From positions 1 through 64,000 of the forward strand of contig DATMNI010000093.1 in assembly GCA_035570275.1 (NCBI GenBank): DNA of 64,000 bases, read 5' to 3'. Below are positions 16,864 through 26,084 of this stretch, piece after piece (positions within the stretch are counted from its first letter, which is position 1; each line of letters opens with the position of its first letter). The stretch comes from DATMNI01 sp035570275. Its GTDB lineage: Bacteria > Acidobacteriota > Terriglobia > Bryobacterales > Bryobacteraceae. Made by a program: the position numbers and the translations under genes. The notes under the pieces were generated by a model. It searched no databases. It had not been told where the DNA came from and was given only the letters and a program-made list of their open reading frames with translations.

Positions 16864-19800
16864 TCTGAGGGCAGCGGAGGTTACAGACACACCGCTGCTG
16901 GTGTTCGATTGCGTGCTGCCCAACGGACAAACGGAGCAATGGAGCACGCATAGTGTGACGGCCAGCGGGAAGGCATACGCGGCGCGGGTCTTGCAGCACA
17001 ACATATTCGAAATTCAGACGGCGTCCGACCAGGGAGTGGACGGAATACCCAAAATCTCGATTGTGCTTGGGAACGCCGATTCGCACTTTTCGGAGATCGA
17101 ACGGTCGATCGGCTGGAAGGGTGCACGGCTCAGCGTCGGGTTCCTCTTTTACGATTTGCGCAATGGCGCAGCGTTGACCGACACGTCCGTGATCTTTCAA
17201 GGGGTGTGCAATCCGCCGGACGAGATCCGTGAGGCTACCTTCCGGATCACGGCGACTAACCGAATGAACCTGCAACGGCTGCTATTGCCGCAGGTTCGCA
17301 TCCAACGCCGATGTCCATGGGAGTTTCCGGCGACCGCCGATCAAAGGGCCGAGGCGGTGAGTGGCGGGGCGTTCGGGAAATATTCGCGCTACTACCGTTG
17401 CGGTTACTCGGCCGGAGTGACGGGAGGCACCGGCAACCCCGATGGCGGCGGGCCTTTTACGTCCTGCGGCTACACGCGCAGCGATTGCGAAGCGCGTGGC
17501 ATGTTCGCCAATTTTGGCGGCATCGAGTTTGTCCCGCCGGCCATCTCTGTGCGCACAGCCGGCGATAAGAACTCGCACACCTCGGCGGTGTCGCTCAACA
17601 CGGCGCAGTACAACGATTTTGTGCCGATGATGTACGGGACCGCGTGGTGCACCCCACCGGTGGTATTCGCGCGAAACGACGGAAATCTAACACGCATGGA
17701 GGTGCTGCTGGGCGTGGGCGAGTTGCAGGGCGTACTTACCGTGCTGGTGAGCGACGTCGAGATCCCGCTTGGTGTGTCGGGAACCAACATGACGGGCACC
17801 GGTTGGTACAACATAGAGACGCTGGGAACCCGAAGCGGCGCCTTCGACCCCAACTTCACGGACGGGAGCGGGAAGCCGGCTGGAGACCCGTACGGGAGTA
17901 TGGCCTATCTTTCCGTGGTGGTTCCAAATCGATTGAACAACGGCACGACGCTGCCGAGTGTGAAAGTGCTGGTCCAAGGGCTGAAACTGCCGGTCTACGC
18001 GGCAGACGGCACCTTCCAGTCGGAACAGTTCAGCAACAATCCGGCCTGGGTACTACTGGACGTCCTGCGGAGAACGGGCTGGGGCACTTCGGATATCGAC
18101 ATGGTGAGCTTCGCTGCAGCGGCGGCTTACTGCGAGGAGCCGATCCAGGCGCTGGACATTTACGGCAACCCGATCACGGTGGCGAGATTTGGGTGCAACC
18201 TTGTGTTACAGAAGCGGCAAAGCGCGGGGCACGTGGTCCGCGGCGTCCGGACAGCGGCCCGGATGCTGCTGACTTACGGGCCGAACGGCGTTTTGCAGTT
18301 GCGGGTCGAGAACAGCGCGGGAATCGAGCAACCCAGCAAACCAACATGTTCCAACAGCACAACCGCTCTGAGCGGCGGAGGCTGGCCAAGCTATGAATTC
18401 GGCGACGGCAGCAACGGCTTATCGGGGATTCTGCGGAAGCCGACTGGAGAGCCGGCGGTGCGGGTGTACTCACGAAGCATTGCCGACACTCCCAACCGTT
18501 TTACCGTAGAGTTCCAAGATGCCCTGAACGAGTATCAGCAGGATAGCTATGAACTGGTGGATCCGGCGGATATCGCGCTCTGCGGCCAGGAGGTTTCGAC
18601 GACTCTGACGGCCATCGGAATTCCGAATTTCGATCAAGCGGGCCGGATCCTTAAGGTGAATCTCGACAAATCGGTACAGGGCAATACCTATATCGAGTTC
18701 GACACAAGCGTTAAGTCCTTCGGTGTGCGGCCGGGCGACATCATCACGGTCACCTACTTGAAAGAGGGCTTCAACCGGCAGTCATTTCGGATTCTGAAGC
18801 TCGCGCCCGGGCTAAATAACCGGGTGTCCACGATTACGGCGCAGATCCACGACGATGGGTGGTACGTCGACAGCAACGGCCAGGCAACTTCGGCCACCGG
18901 AGTCGGGCGGCAGGGCAGCACCGGAACCGGAGTGCCGAGGCCGTTGCTGGGGACGGTGGTGGACGGCAACGGCGATCTCCAGTTCGACGTGGTGGAGACC
19001 AGCACCACGAGCACCGATGGAACGGTGGTAACGAGCGTAGCGATGAGCTTCGTTACGCCGGCCAAAGCTACACTTACGCCGGGCCCTGGGATACCGATGG
19101 TGACTCTTTCACCAGCGATCGGAACGGGAGGCAGTCTGAAGAGTGGCCAAGTCCTTTACTACGCGATTTCGGGGGTAGACATTGCGGGTAACGAGGGGCT
19201 GGTGTCATTCATCGTCCGAGCTGTGATTGCAATCGACGGAAGCGGTGTGACGCTGACCGGCCTCCGTTTTGCTTCGGGCACGAGCGGGTTCAACGTATAT
19301 CGGGGAACTACACCGGCGCAACTGTTTCAGATTGCGCCCAACCAACCGGTATCGACGCAATTCACGGATACGGGCTTGGCGAAGCTTGCGGTTGCGCCTC
19401 CAGACGCCAACTTCGACCATGCCAACTTTTACTGGCGGATGGAACTGCAGCCGGAGAGCGCCGCGACCAGCCACTCGGCGACATCGGTGGGGACCGAGAA
19501 CTTGCAGATGACGGTGAACCGGTACCGTGGAATGATCGCGCGGATTACGCGGGGGAATGGCGACGGGCAGGAACGCGCCATCACGTCAAATACGGCGACG
19601 ACGTTGACGGTCTCACCGGCATGGGACGCCGTCCCGGATGCCACCAGCTTCTTCGTAGTGTCTGAGACCGGATGGCGATTTGCAGCCGCGGCGAACAGCA
19701 GTCCGGTGGAGTTTCAAATTCCGAACCGCGCGGGTGAGACGGTCGAACTGATGGGCCGGGCAGCCAATGCAAGCGATGTGGAATGCGCGGCCGAACTCTC

Positions 19801-20737
19801 AACGGTGACGCGGTGGACGATCGGCGGAAGCGGGACCAGCGATAGCGCCGTTCCTTCGCAACCGTTTTTCGGATTGGGGGCGGGCCAGGCTGGCGGAACG
19901 GTGGAACTGAGCGGCGTATCGTTCACCGATTTGACCAACACGCGAACGGTCACGGCAGCGACCTTGACGGTTCACTACTGGGATGAACTGACCGGCAAGC
20001 CGACGATCTCGCTCGCCAGCGCGCTTACGGCTGGCGATACACTAGTCCCGCTCAGCGCGGCGGGTGCGGCGCTAGCCGGCGCTTTCATTCAGCTTGAAAC
20101 CGAAGTGATACGCGTGGAAGAGGTGCAGAACAACGGGGCGCAGTATCGGGTGGCCCGCGGAATGCACGGAACTCAGGCCGCGGCGCACGTTGCGCAGACT
20201 CCGGCTTACCAACTGGCTAGCAAGACGGTAATCGCGCCGTTCCCGCCCGGTTTCTTCGGCAGCCCCTACAGCGGAAGTTGGAGCTACTCAGTTAGTCTGC
20301 CAGATGTTCGGGTTGCCACCGCTGAGTTGTTTGTAACCAACCAGCAAGGGAACAGCCCGGTTCGGGCCATCTGCCTGACCAACACGGTGGACAGCGGGCT
20401 GCGCTCACTTTCAGAGGGGCAGTACTCGATTCAGGTTGACGGATTCCTGGCGGTAGACCAATCCGTAGCGCCAGCTCTTGTGATCGACGCATCGCACGCT
20501 GTGCGGGATGTCTTCGCGGTGCTGGGTAAGGTAGCTGATGCGCCCGTGAACCTGCAGCTCAATGTGAACGGATCGGCATATTGCAGCCTGACGATTGCAC
20601 CGGGTATGACCACGTCGGCGGCGGCGGACGGGAACGTGCTTGGGCCTCTGATTGGCGGTTCTCTCGTAAGCCTATCCGTCCTTTCCGTGGGAACCACCTA
20701 TCCAGGCAGCGATCTGACGTTGTTGATCCGACTCTGA
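16847..20737 (+). CDS. Large tail tip protein: L-like four-Cys domain plus J-like and adhesive domains
   Basis: The 1296-residue protein begins with a 230-residue DUF2163/gpL-like region holding Cys156 (RRCPWEF), Cys185 (RCGY), Cys207 and Cys214 (CGYTRSDCEARG) and then NFGGIEF. The same four-Cys plus FGG pattern occurs in lambda gpL, where it binds an iron-sulphur cluster. Residues about 250-680 look like the hub domains of gpJ-type baseplate proteins (DIDMVSFAAAAAYC, FGCNLVLQKRQSAGHVVRG). The rest is a chain of beta domains, including one like the neck protein module. The end overlaps the next start (TGATG). It would form the tail tip that pierces the envelope. Confidence 0.75.
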   Translation: MQTIFDLRAAEVTDTPLLVFDCVLPNGQTEQWSTHSVTASGKAYAARVLQHNIFEIQTASDQGVDGIPKISIVLGNADSHFSEIERSIGWKGARLSVGFLFYDLRNGAALTDTSVIFQGVCNPPDEIREATFRITATNRMNLQRLLLPQVRIQRRCPWEFPATADQRAEAVSGGAFGKYSRYYRCGYSAGVTGGTGNPDGGGPFTSCGYTRSDCEARGMFANFGGIEFVPPAISVRTAGDKNSHTSAVSLNTAQYNDFVPMMYGTAWCTPPVVFARNDGNLTRMEVLLGVGELQGVLTVLVSDVEIPLGVSGTNMTGTGWYNIETLGTRSGAFDPNFTDGSGKPAGDPYGSMAYLSVVVPNRLNNGTTLPSVKVLVQGLKLPVYAADGTFQSEQFSNNPAWVLLDVLRRTGWGTSDIDMVSFAAAAAYCEEPIQALDIYGNPITVARFGCNLVLQKRQSAGHVVRGVRTAARMLLTYGPNGVLQLRVENSAGIEQPSKPTCSNSTTALSGGGWPSYEFGDGSNGLSGILRKPTGEPAVRVYSRSIADTPNRFTVEFQDALNEYQQDSYELVDPADIALCGQEVSTTLTAIGIPNFDQAGRILKVNLDKSVQGNTYIEFDTSVKSFGVRPGDIITVTYLKEGFNRQSFRILKLAPGLNNRVSTITAQIHDDGWYVDSNGQATSATGVGRQGSTGTGVPRPLLGTVVDGNGDLQFDVVETSTTSTDGTVVTSVAMSFVTPAKATLTPGPGIPMVTLSPAIGTGGSLKSGQVLYYAISGVDIAGNEGLVSFIVRAVIAIDGSGVTLTGLRFASGTSGFNVYRGTTPAQLFQIAPNQPVSTQFTDTGLAKLAVAPPDANFDHANFYWRMELQPESAATSHSATSVGTENLQMTVNRYRGMIARITRGNGDGQERAITSNTATTLTVSPAWDAVPDATSFFVVSETGWRFAAAANSSPVEFQIPNRAGETVELMGRAANASDVECAAELSTVTRWTIGGSGTSDSAVPSQPFFGLGAGQAGGTVELSGVSFTDLTNTRTVTAATLTVHYWDELTGKPTISLASALTAGDTLVPLSAAGAALAGAFIQLETEVIRVEEVQNNGAQYRVARGMHGTQAAAHVAQTPAYQLASKTVIAPFPPGFFGSPYSGSWSYSVSLPDVRVATAELFVTNQQGNSPVRAICLTNTVDSGLRSLSEGQYSIQVDGFLAVDQSVAPALVIDASHAVRDVFAVLGKVADAPVNLQLNVNGSAYCSLTIAPGMTTSAAADGNVLGPLIGGSLVSLSVLSVGTTYPGSDLTLLIRL

Positions 20738-23526
20738 TGGCCGACCAACTCTACAAACTCCGGCCGGACAGGGACTTGCAATGCTATTTCCAGCAGCCTT
20801 CGGCGGTGGCGGCGCTGAGTGCGACCAGCCTGAATGGATTCACGGTTTCCGGGTGCTGGCGGCAGCAGTTCGACTGGGCCGTGGTGGAGTGGAACCGGGA
20901 CAACGTATTCGAACACCCGGCTCTGCGGAGCTTGCCGGATGGCGACTTGAGCGGCATCCACGTTTCGTATGATGAGACGCGCGTGAACTGCGTTCCGCTG
21001 GACTCCAATCTTTATTCCACTGTGGATTGGCCTTACCTGCGTGTCTGGGCCGACCCGGGTACGGGCGAACAAATCTACTGGGTTCCGTTGCGCGAGCATG
21101 CCACTGCAGCAGGTGGCAGTTATGTTCCGGCGACTGCAACCTTTGCGCTAGGAGGGACGCCGGCGCTTAACGATTCTGTCGGGCTGGCTTGCGAGGACGA
21201 GCATTTCACGCACCAGTTCTATTTCAACGGAGAAGGTCCGGCAGACGCGATCACCAACCTTGTGACAGCCATTAACAACGGCAGCCCGCCGAGCAAGACC
21301 GTCACAGCCTCCGGCAATGGCGAAAGCATTACCCTGACGTACAAGGATCAGAGCGCCGGGTCCAACGCCAACCGTGCCGGCGTCTACGGAAATGCGACTG
21401 GGGCCGAGACGTGGACTCCCTCATGGCAATTGTTCAGCGGCGGTCAATCGCCTGCTCAATGGCATATCGACCTCGACTTTTCCAATCTTCAGGGCTACCT
21501 GACCTCACATCCCGGACCGGCCGACACGAAAGTTAAGGTGCCGGCGAACGCCGTACGTAAGATGCGGTGGACCTGGGCGGCAGATCTTCAGCCTGCCAAC
21601 TTTCAGCGAAGCGAGTTCTCGGTGCTGGTCACGAACTGGACAGTGACAGGAGCGAACCTGCTATATAACGTCGCAGGGCCTGGCAGCCGACGGATCGAAG
21701 ACAGTGCGCTCGATACGGTCACATACACCGGTGGATGGACGGCAGCCCGCGGCAATTACTCCGGCGGCTCGATCCACTGGACCCAAGAAGCGGGAGCACG
21801 TCTGCAGTGCTCCTACATCGCGGGCGTGCAGCATACGCTGTACCTCGGTACACGACGTGCGGATACTTGCGGCGCGATCACGGTTCAGGTGGATGCGAAT
21901 CCGCCAGTGCCGTTGAACCTCTTATTGGCAGGCGAGGACGTGCTGATACGAGTACGATTGGGGGATTTCGCGGGCGGGATGCAGCACACCGTGGTTATCA
22001 CGACCGGCAGCACTGCATCGTCCTTTTATTTCGACTTCCTCGAAATCGCCATCCCTAGCGTTCAGTTACCGGTGTTCGACGCTCTTCCCACGACCACGCT
22101 GGCGACGGACTGGGACACGGAACACTCGGTGGCGTTGGCCCCCGAAAGAACCGCGTGGCTGATTCACACTCTTGGCTTCCATGGCCGCACGAACCATTAC
22201 GCAGGCGCCCTTTGGTTCTACGAGTTGAGCCAAACGGGCCAACAATACGCTTCAGCAACAATCACGTTCGCCGGAGCCCCGGAGTTCTCCCAGAACAACC
22301 TTACGCGAATGTCGATTGGTGGATCGCTGTTCCAACATGGGCACTTGATTGGCGATACGGCGCAGACCATTGCGCGGTGTTTCGGTTTGCTGATCAATAA
22401 TGGTTCTACCGGGGTATGGGCAGGCGTTGACGGAGCAAACCTGACGATTACCGCGCGCACTCCGGGCACTGCTGGGAACGGGCTGAGTATTTCCGCCACC
22501 ACCGAGGGTTCGCAGTTCACGGCGACGCCGAGCGCGACCTTGCTTTCGGGTGGGCTATCGGGGGGCAATGACGGCAGGTGGCTGACGGATCTGGCAGCGA
22601 CGCCACGACTGAACCGCGCCGCTCGCGACTGGAGCAGCAGTTATTTCAAGGCGATGAGCGGCTACGGATTGGGCGTGACGGCCTCCTTCAGCATGGAACT
22701 GGGGAACGGCGACGATACGGCCGCCGCCGGCATTGCGCAGCGGTATCCGAACGGAAATCCGGCGTGGTTAAATACTCCGGCATTACAGACCAACTTCTCG
22801 CCGTCCAGCACAGCGTTCTGGAAGCAGGTTTACCTGGATATGGCGGATGTGATGGTGGAAGCGGGGATAGCCCCATACCTTCAGTTTGGCGAAGTGCAAT
22901 GGTGGTACTTCTGCCCACCTGCGGACCCGGCGAACGGAAACTGGAAGCCGGTCTTGAACGGTGGAATGCCTCTTTACGATGCTTACACCACGAGCACATT
23001 CCAGTCGAAGTACGGCAACGCGATGCACGTGTTCACCGACCCATCGAACGATCCGACACCGTATCCAAATGAGAGCGTTTTCCTGCCGGCACTCATCGGC
23101 GAATTCACTGAAGCCATTATGGACTTCGTCCATCAAACCCATCCGGCCGCACGCTTCGAAGTGCTTTACCCACCCGATGTAAACGACGCCGCGCTGAACC
23201 GAATCATCAACCTGCCGGCGGCGTACTGGACCCCCGCTAAACTGGCGTGCCTCAAGACGGAGAACTTCACCTATACGGGCGACCGGGACTTGAACAAGGC
23301 CCGCGCGTCCATCGAACTGCCTATGCAACTGGGGTTTCCGCCATCGCAGTGCAGCCACCTGGTGGGGATTGGCGACTACACAACACCGTGGGTTAAGGAG
23401 CAGCGGCTGGCGCTTGGGGAGTCGCTGGATTCGGTGGTGCTGTTTGCGCTCGACCAGTTTTGTTTGATTGGGTACTCGCTGCCGATGGACCGGGGGTCGC
23501 GGCGGGCACAGTTCATGGGCGGGTAG
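20737..23526 (+). CDS. Tail protein with two repeated beta domains and a C-terminal TIM-barrel-like domain
   Basis: The start is the ATG overlapping the previous stop; the upstream in-frame extension is shadow coding. Residues about 133-238 and 505-610 are two copies of a beta domain (FALGGTPALNDSVGL versus TFAGAPEFSQNNLT, both with an INNG turn and AGxGN segment). Residues about 620-929 look like a glycosidase-type barrel (FSMELGNGDD, YLQFGEVQWWYF, LYDAYT, ARFEVLYPPDVN). Such barrels occur in gene-transfer-agent and phage tail proteins, possibly acting on cell wall or surface glycan. It is the last gene of the block. Confidence 0.7.
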   Translation: MADQLYKLRPDRDLQCYFQQPSAVAALSATSLNGFTVSGCWRQQFDWAVVEWNRDNVFEHPALRSLPDGDLSGIHVSYDETRVNCVPLDSNLYSTVDWPYLRVWADPGTGEQIYWVPLREHATAAGGSYVPATATFALGGTPALNDSVGLACEDEHFTHQFYFNGEGPADAITNLVTAINNGSPPSKTVTASGNGESITLTYKDQSAGSNANRAGVYGNATGAETWTPSWQLFSGGQSPAQWHIDLDFSNLQGYLTSHPGPADTKVKVPANAVRKMRWTWAADLQPANFQRSEFSVLVTNWTVTGANLLYNVAGPGSRRIEDSALDTVTYTGGWTAARGNYSGGSIHWTQEAGARLQCSYIAGVQHTLYLGTRRADTCGAITVQVDANPPVPLNLLLAGEDVLIRVRLGDFAGGMQHTVVITTGSTASSFYFDFLEIAIPSVQLPVFDALPTTTLATDWDTEHSVALAPERTAWLIHTLGFHGRTNHYAGALWFYELSQTGQQYASATITFAGAPEFSQNNLTRMSIGGSLFQHGHLIGDTAQTIARCFGLLINNGSTGVWAGVDGANLTITARTPGTAGNGLSISATTEGSQFTATPSATLLSGGLSGGNDGRWLTDLAATPRLNRAARDWSSSYFKAMSGYGLGVTASFSMELGNGDDTAAAGIAQRYPNGNPAWLNTPALQTNFSPSSTAFWKQVYLDMADVMVEAGIAPYLQFGEVQWWYFCPPADPANGNWKPVLNGGMPLYDAYTTSTFQSKYGNAMHVFTDPSNDPTPYPNESVFLPALIGEFTEAIMDFVHQTHPAARFEVLYPPDVNDAALNRIINLPAAYWTPAKLACLKTENFTYTGDRDLNKARASIELPMQLGFPPSQCSHLVGIGDYTTPWVKEQRLALGESLDSVVLFALDQFCLIGYSLPMDRGSRRAQFMGG

Positions 23527-23768
23527 AATCCCTCTGCGGCAGCTTTCCGTCGTTTCGGTTTTGGGTCCTCGTTCCGCTCCGTGACGAATACTGGCAACGC
23601 GGCTCTACCTGGAGTCGTGCCGGCACGAACGGCGGGTACGGTTCATCACTGCCGCGGCGCTGGTCAATGAGTTGGCGGGCAGAATGGACACGTCAAGCGT
23701 TTGATGGCGCGTACTGGCATGCAGCGGGCCGCAGAACGGGACCAGGTCCGCGCCTGGGAACGGCCCGC
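23527..23768. other. Right edge of the virion block, no gene seen
   Basis: These 242 bp separate the tail gene from the convergent response regulator. No coding frame with family features, no integrase remnant, no tRNA, and no direct repeat shared with the left edge (6660-6883) was found by eye. Confidence 0.5.
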
Positions 23769-25175
23769 TCATGAGCCGGGAGTTGTCGCCTTCGCCTCTT
23801 CGCGGAGTGCGGCGATGCGGTTCTGTAGCGTCCGCAAGCTTATCCCCAACATTTCGGCGGCGAGTTTGCGATTGCCACGCACATGATCGAGAGTGAGTTT
23901 GATGTAAGCCTCCTCGAGTTTCATGAGTGGCTGGCCGGGTTGCAGCACGAGCGGACCATCGTGGCCCGGTGACTGTTGGGCGTTCCGGCCGGATCCCACA
24001 CTGAATGCAGGCGAAGCGAGGTCGGCCGCCCGAATCAAACCCGCGCCTCTCACGATAGCGGCTCGCTCCAGGACATTACGAAGCTCCCGCACATTGCCGG
24101 GCCAATCGTACCGATGAAGTAGGTCCATCACATCGGCATCGAGGCCTATAACGCGCGTGCCATGCTTCTTGTTCAGATTCTGCAGCATCACTTCCGCGAT
24201 AAGCGGAATATCTTCTTTACGATCGCGCAGCGGCGGAATTACGATTTGGAATACACTCAACCGGTAGTAGAGTTCTTCCCTCAAATGCGTTCCCAGGGTT
24301 TGGCTGGTGGCGGCAAGCACGCGCGCATCGACCGGAATTTCACTCTTTCCGCCAAGTCTTCGAACCCGCAAGTCCTCAAGAACGCGCAGCAGCTTTGGCT
24401 GCGTGGAAGTCGGCATTTCGCCGATCTCGTCGAGAAACAACGTGCCACGGTGCGCCTGCTCGAAGCACCCCGCCGAACGCTCCATGGCTCCCGTAAAGGC
24501 GCCTTTCTCGTGGCCGAATAACTCGCTCTCAATCAGAGCCTCGGGTAACGCGGCGGCATTGATGGCGACGAAAGGCCCATCGCCGCGGGGGCTGCTCTTA
24601 TGGATCTCCCGTGCAACCAACTCCTTCCCAGTGCCACTCTCTCCACAAATCAAGACGGGCGCCGATGTGGGCGCCACCTGCCTGATCAGGGAGAAGATCT
24701 GCTGCATCGCCGGGGAAGTTCCCACCAGGTCCCCGAGTACGCCGCGAAGGCTCAGGTCGCGTTCAAGCTCGTCGGTTTTCTGCAGACTTCTTTTGTAGTG
24801 AATCGCGCGTTCCAGCAGAATCTTGAAGGCCCGCGGTTCCACCGGCTTCTCCAGGAACCAGAATGCCTTGAGGTCATGAACTGCGGACAACGCCTTTTCA
24901 ATACTGCCGAAGCCGGTGAGCGCGATCGCCGGAGTGAGGTCGCCGCGTTCCTTCAGGTTCCGGAGCAGTTCAAAGCCGTCCATGCGCGGCATGACCAAAT
25001 CCGCCACGATGACGTCTGCGTTGAAGGCAGTAAGCCGTTCCAGCGCTTCCTTCCCGTCTGCCGCCACCTGCGTGTCAAAGTCACGATCGGAAAGCATGGC
25101 AGCCAAGGCGGTACGCTGGCGCTCGTCGTCATCTACGATAAGGACGCGGCCCGGAACCGCAGGCAGGCGGGACAT
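23769..25175 (-). CDS. Sigma-54-dependent response regulator (NtrC/AtoC family)
   Basis: The 468-residue protein has a receiver domain (about 10-125, phosphoacceptor Asp59 in VADLVMP), an AAA+ domain with Walker A GESGTGKE (178-185), the sigma-54 contact motif GAFTGA (225-230) and Walker B LFLDE, and a Fis-type helix-turn-helix end (RKLAAEMLGISLRTLQNRI). It would activate RpoN promoters when phosphorylated. No histidine kinase gene is adjacent, so it is an orphan here. The ATG at 25175 is preferred over the GTG at 25199 because the receiver starts directly after it. Confidence 0.92.
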   Translation of the reverse strand: MSRLPAVPGRVLIVDDDERQRTALAAMLSDRDFDTQVAADGKEALERLTAFNADVIVADLVMPRMDGFELLRNLKERGDLTPAIALTGFGSIEKALSAVHDLKAFWFLEKPVEPRAFKILLERAIHYKRSLQKTDELERDLSLRGVLGDLVGTSPAMQQIFSLIRQVAPTSAPVLICGESGTGKELVAREIHKSSPRGDGPFVAINAAALPEALIESELFGHEKGAFTGAMERSAGCFEQAHRGTLFLDEIGEMPTSTQPKLLRVLEDLRVRRLGGKSEIPVDARVLAATSQTLGTHLREELYYRLSVFQIVIPPLRDRKEDIPLIAEVMLQNLNKKHGTRVIGLDADVMDLLHRYDWPGNVRELRNVLERAAIVRGAGLIRAADLASPAFSVGSGRNAQQSPGHDGPLVLQPGQPLMKLEEAYIKLTLDHVRGNRKLAAEMLGISLRTLQNRIAALREEAKATTPGS

Positions 25176-25199
25176 CACCACTATATTGTAGCAAACCAC

Positions 25200-25594
25200 C
25201 TCGGAACGGATTCACCGAGGTGAACCACGGTTGTCGCGAACCACAGCAGGCTTATCGAAGCGCATCAACTTGCCAGGCCAGCATGGCAGCGCCACCTACC
25301 GCCGGCCTTGCGGAGCTTGATAGTCCAAACGCCAATGTACCCGCCCGGTGCTGTCAATTTCGCTGACGGCGTTTGAGATCTAACGCGGTATTGACCTTAC
25401 CGGTCGCGGCAGGCAGTATGGCGCCGCGGAAGTCGGCGGAACGGAAATAACGGAGATCGCTCTGCGTGCCGCGCCCGTCCGCTAACGGACCGGCGGCGGT
25501 TTGGTGCGGCGACTGAGTTTGCTGTTCACTCCCGGCGCCATTAACGGCTGGGCCGAGCCAGTTACCGGAATCGCGAGGACTATGCCTCATTGAC
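25200..25594. other. 395-bp region without convincing gene
   Basis: A 78-residue minus-strand frame (25354-25590) is open but has no ribosome binding site or recognisable family, so it is not called. The region presumably holds the promoter of the response regulator. No repeat or RNA gene was seen. Confidence 0.5.
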
Positions 25595-25786
25595 TCAGTT
25601 CACAAACTTATAACTGGTTACGCGCCCCCACAGTCCCACCGCCTGCAAGACCCAGATTACGACTGCAACGATAACCACTACGTTCAGGATCGTCTTGATA
25701 CTGCCGGCCATGGGTATAAAGTTATTGACCAACCACAGCAAAACGCCGACGATGATCAGCGCGATGACGATGTTTACCAAGGGCAT
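25595..25786 (-). CDS. Thivi_2564-type small membrane protein
   Basis: The 63-residue protein has two hydrophobic helices (about 3-20 and 32-52) joined by NNFIPMAGSIKTILNVV, the signature of a widespread family of tiny membrane proteins of unknown function. It has a GGAGAG-like ribosome binding site just upstream on the minus strand. The neighbouring small membrane protein is on the same strand; such proteins are often induced by envelope or osmotic stress, but nothing in the sequence shows this here. Confidence 0.8.
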   Translation of the reverse strand: MPLVNIVIALIIVGVLLWLVNNFIPMAGSIKTILNVVVIVAVVIWVLQAVGLWGRVTSYKFVN

Positions 25787-25934
25787 ATTTATTACTCTCC
25801 TGCGGCTTCAAGTAGCAATCCGCTGACCAGTCTCCAGCTTCTCGGCTAGGCCTGTCAGTCGTGTCCGCGAGATGGCACCCTGGTAGCTTCGCCCGGCCGG
25901 TCAAGCTAAGCATGCTCCCCATCGGACGCTGTGT

Positions 25935-26084
25935 TTAGACAACCCCGCGTCCCTGAAACAGACGGATCACCACTACTACCAGCGCAATGACTAACAGGAT
26001 GTGAATCAGCCCAGAGGCGGTGTAGGACGTTGCCACTCCCAACGCCCACAAGACCAGCAGAATTATACAGATTGTCCAAAGCAT
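25935..26084 (-). CDS. Lmo0937-type tiny membrane protein
   Basis: The 49-residue protein starts MLWTICIILLVLWALG and has a second helix IHILLVIALVVVVIRL, the family pattern. The ATG at 26084 is chosen because the longer frame begins with non-hydrophobic out-of-family residues, and AGGAGCC lies just upstream on the minus strand. Function is unknown. Confidence 0.75.
   Translation of the reverse strand: MLWTICIILLVLWALGVATSYTASGLIHILLVIALVVVVIRLFQGRGVV

Noticed and set aside
6660..23768. Search for att sites or tRNA at the edges of the virion block
   Set aside because: No shared direct repeat or tRNA-like fold was found by eye between 6660-6883 and 23527-23768.
25354..25590. 78-residue minus-strand frame
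   Set aside because: No ribosome binding site or recognised pattern; kept as empty region.
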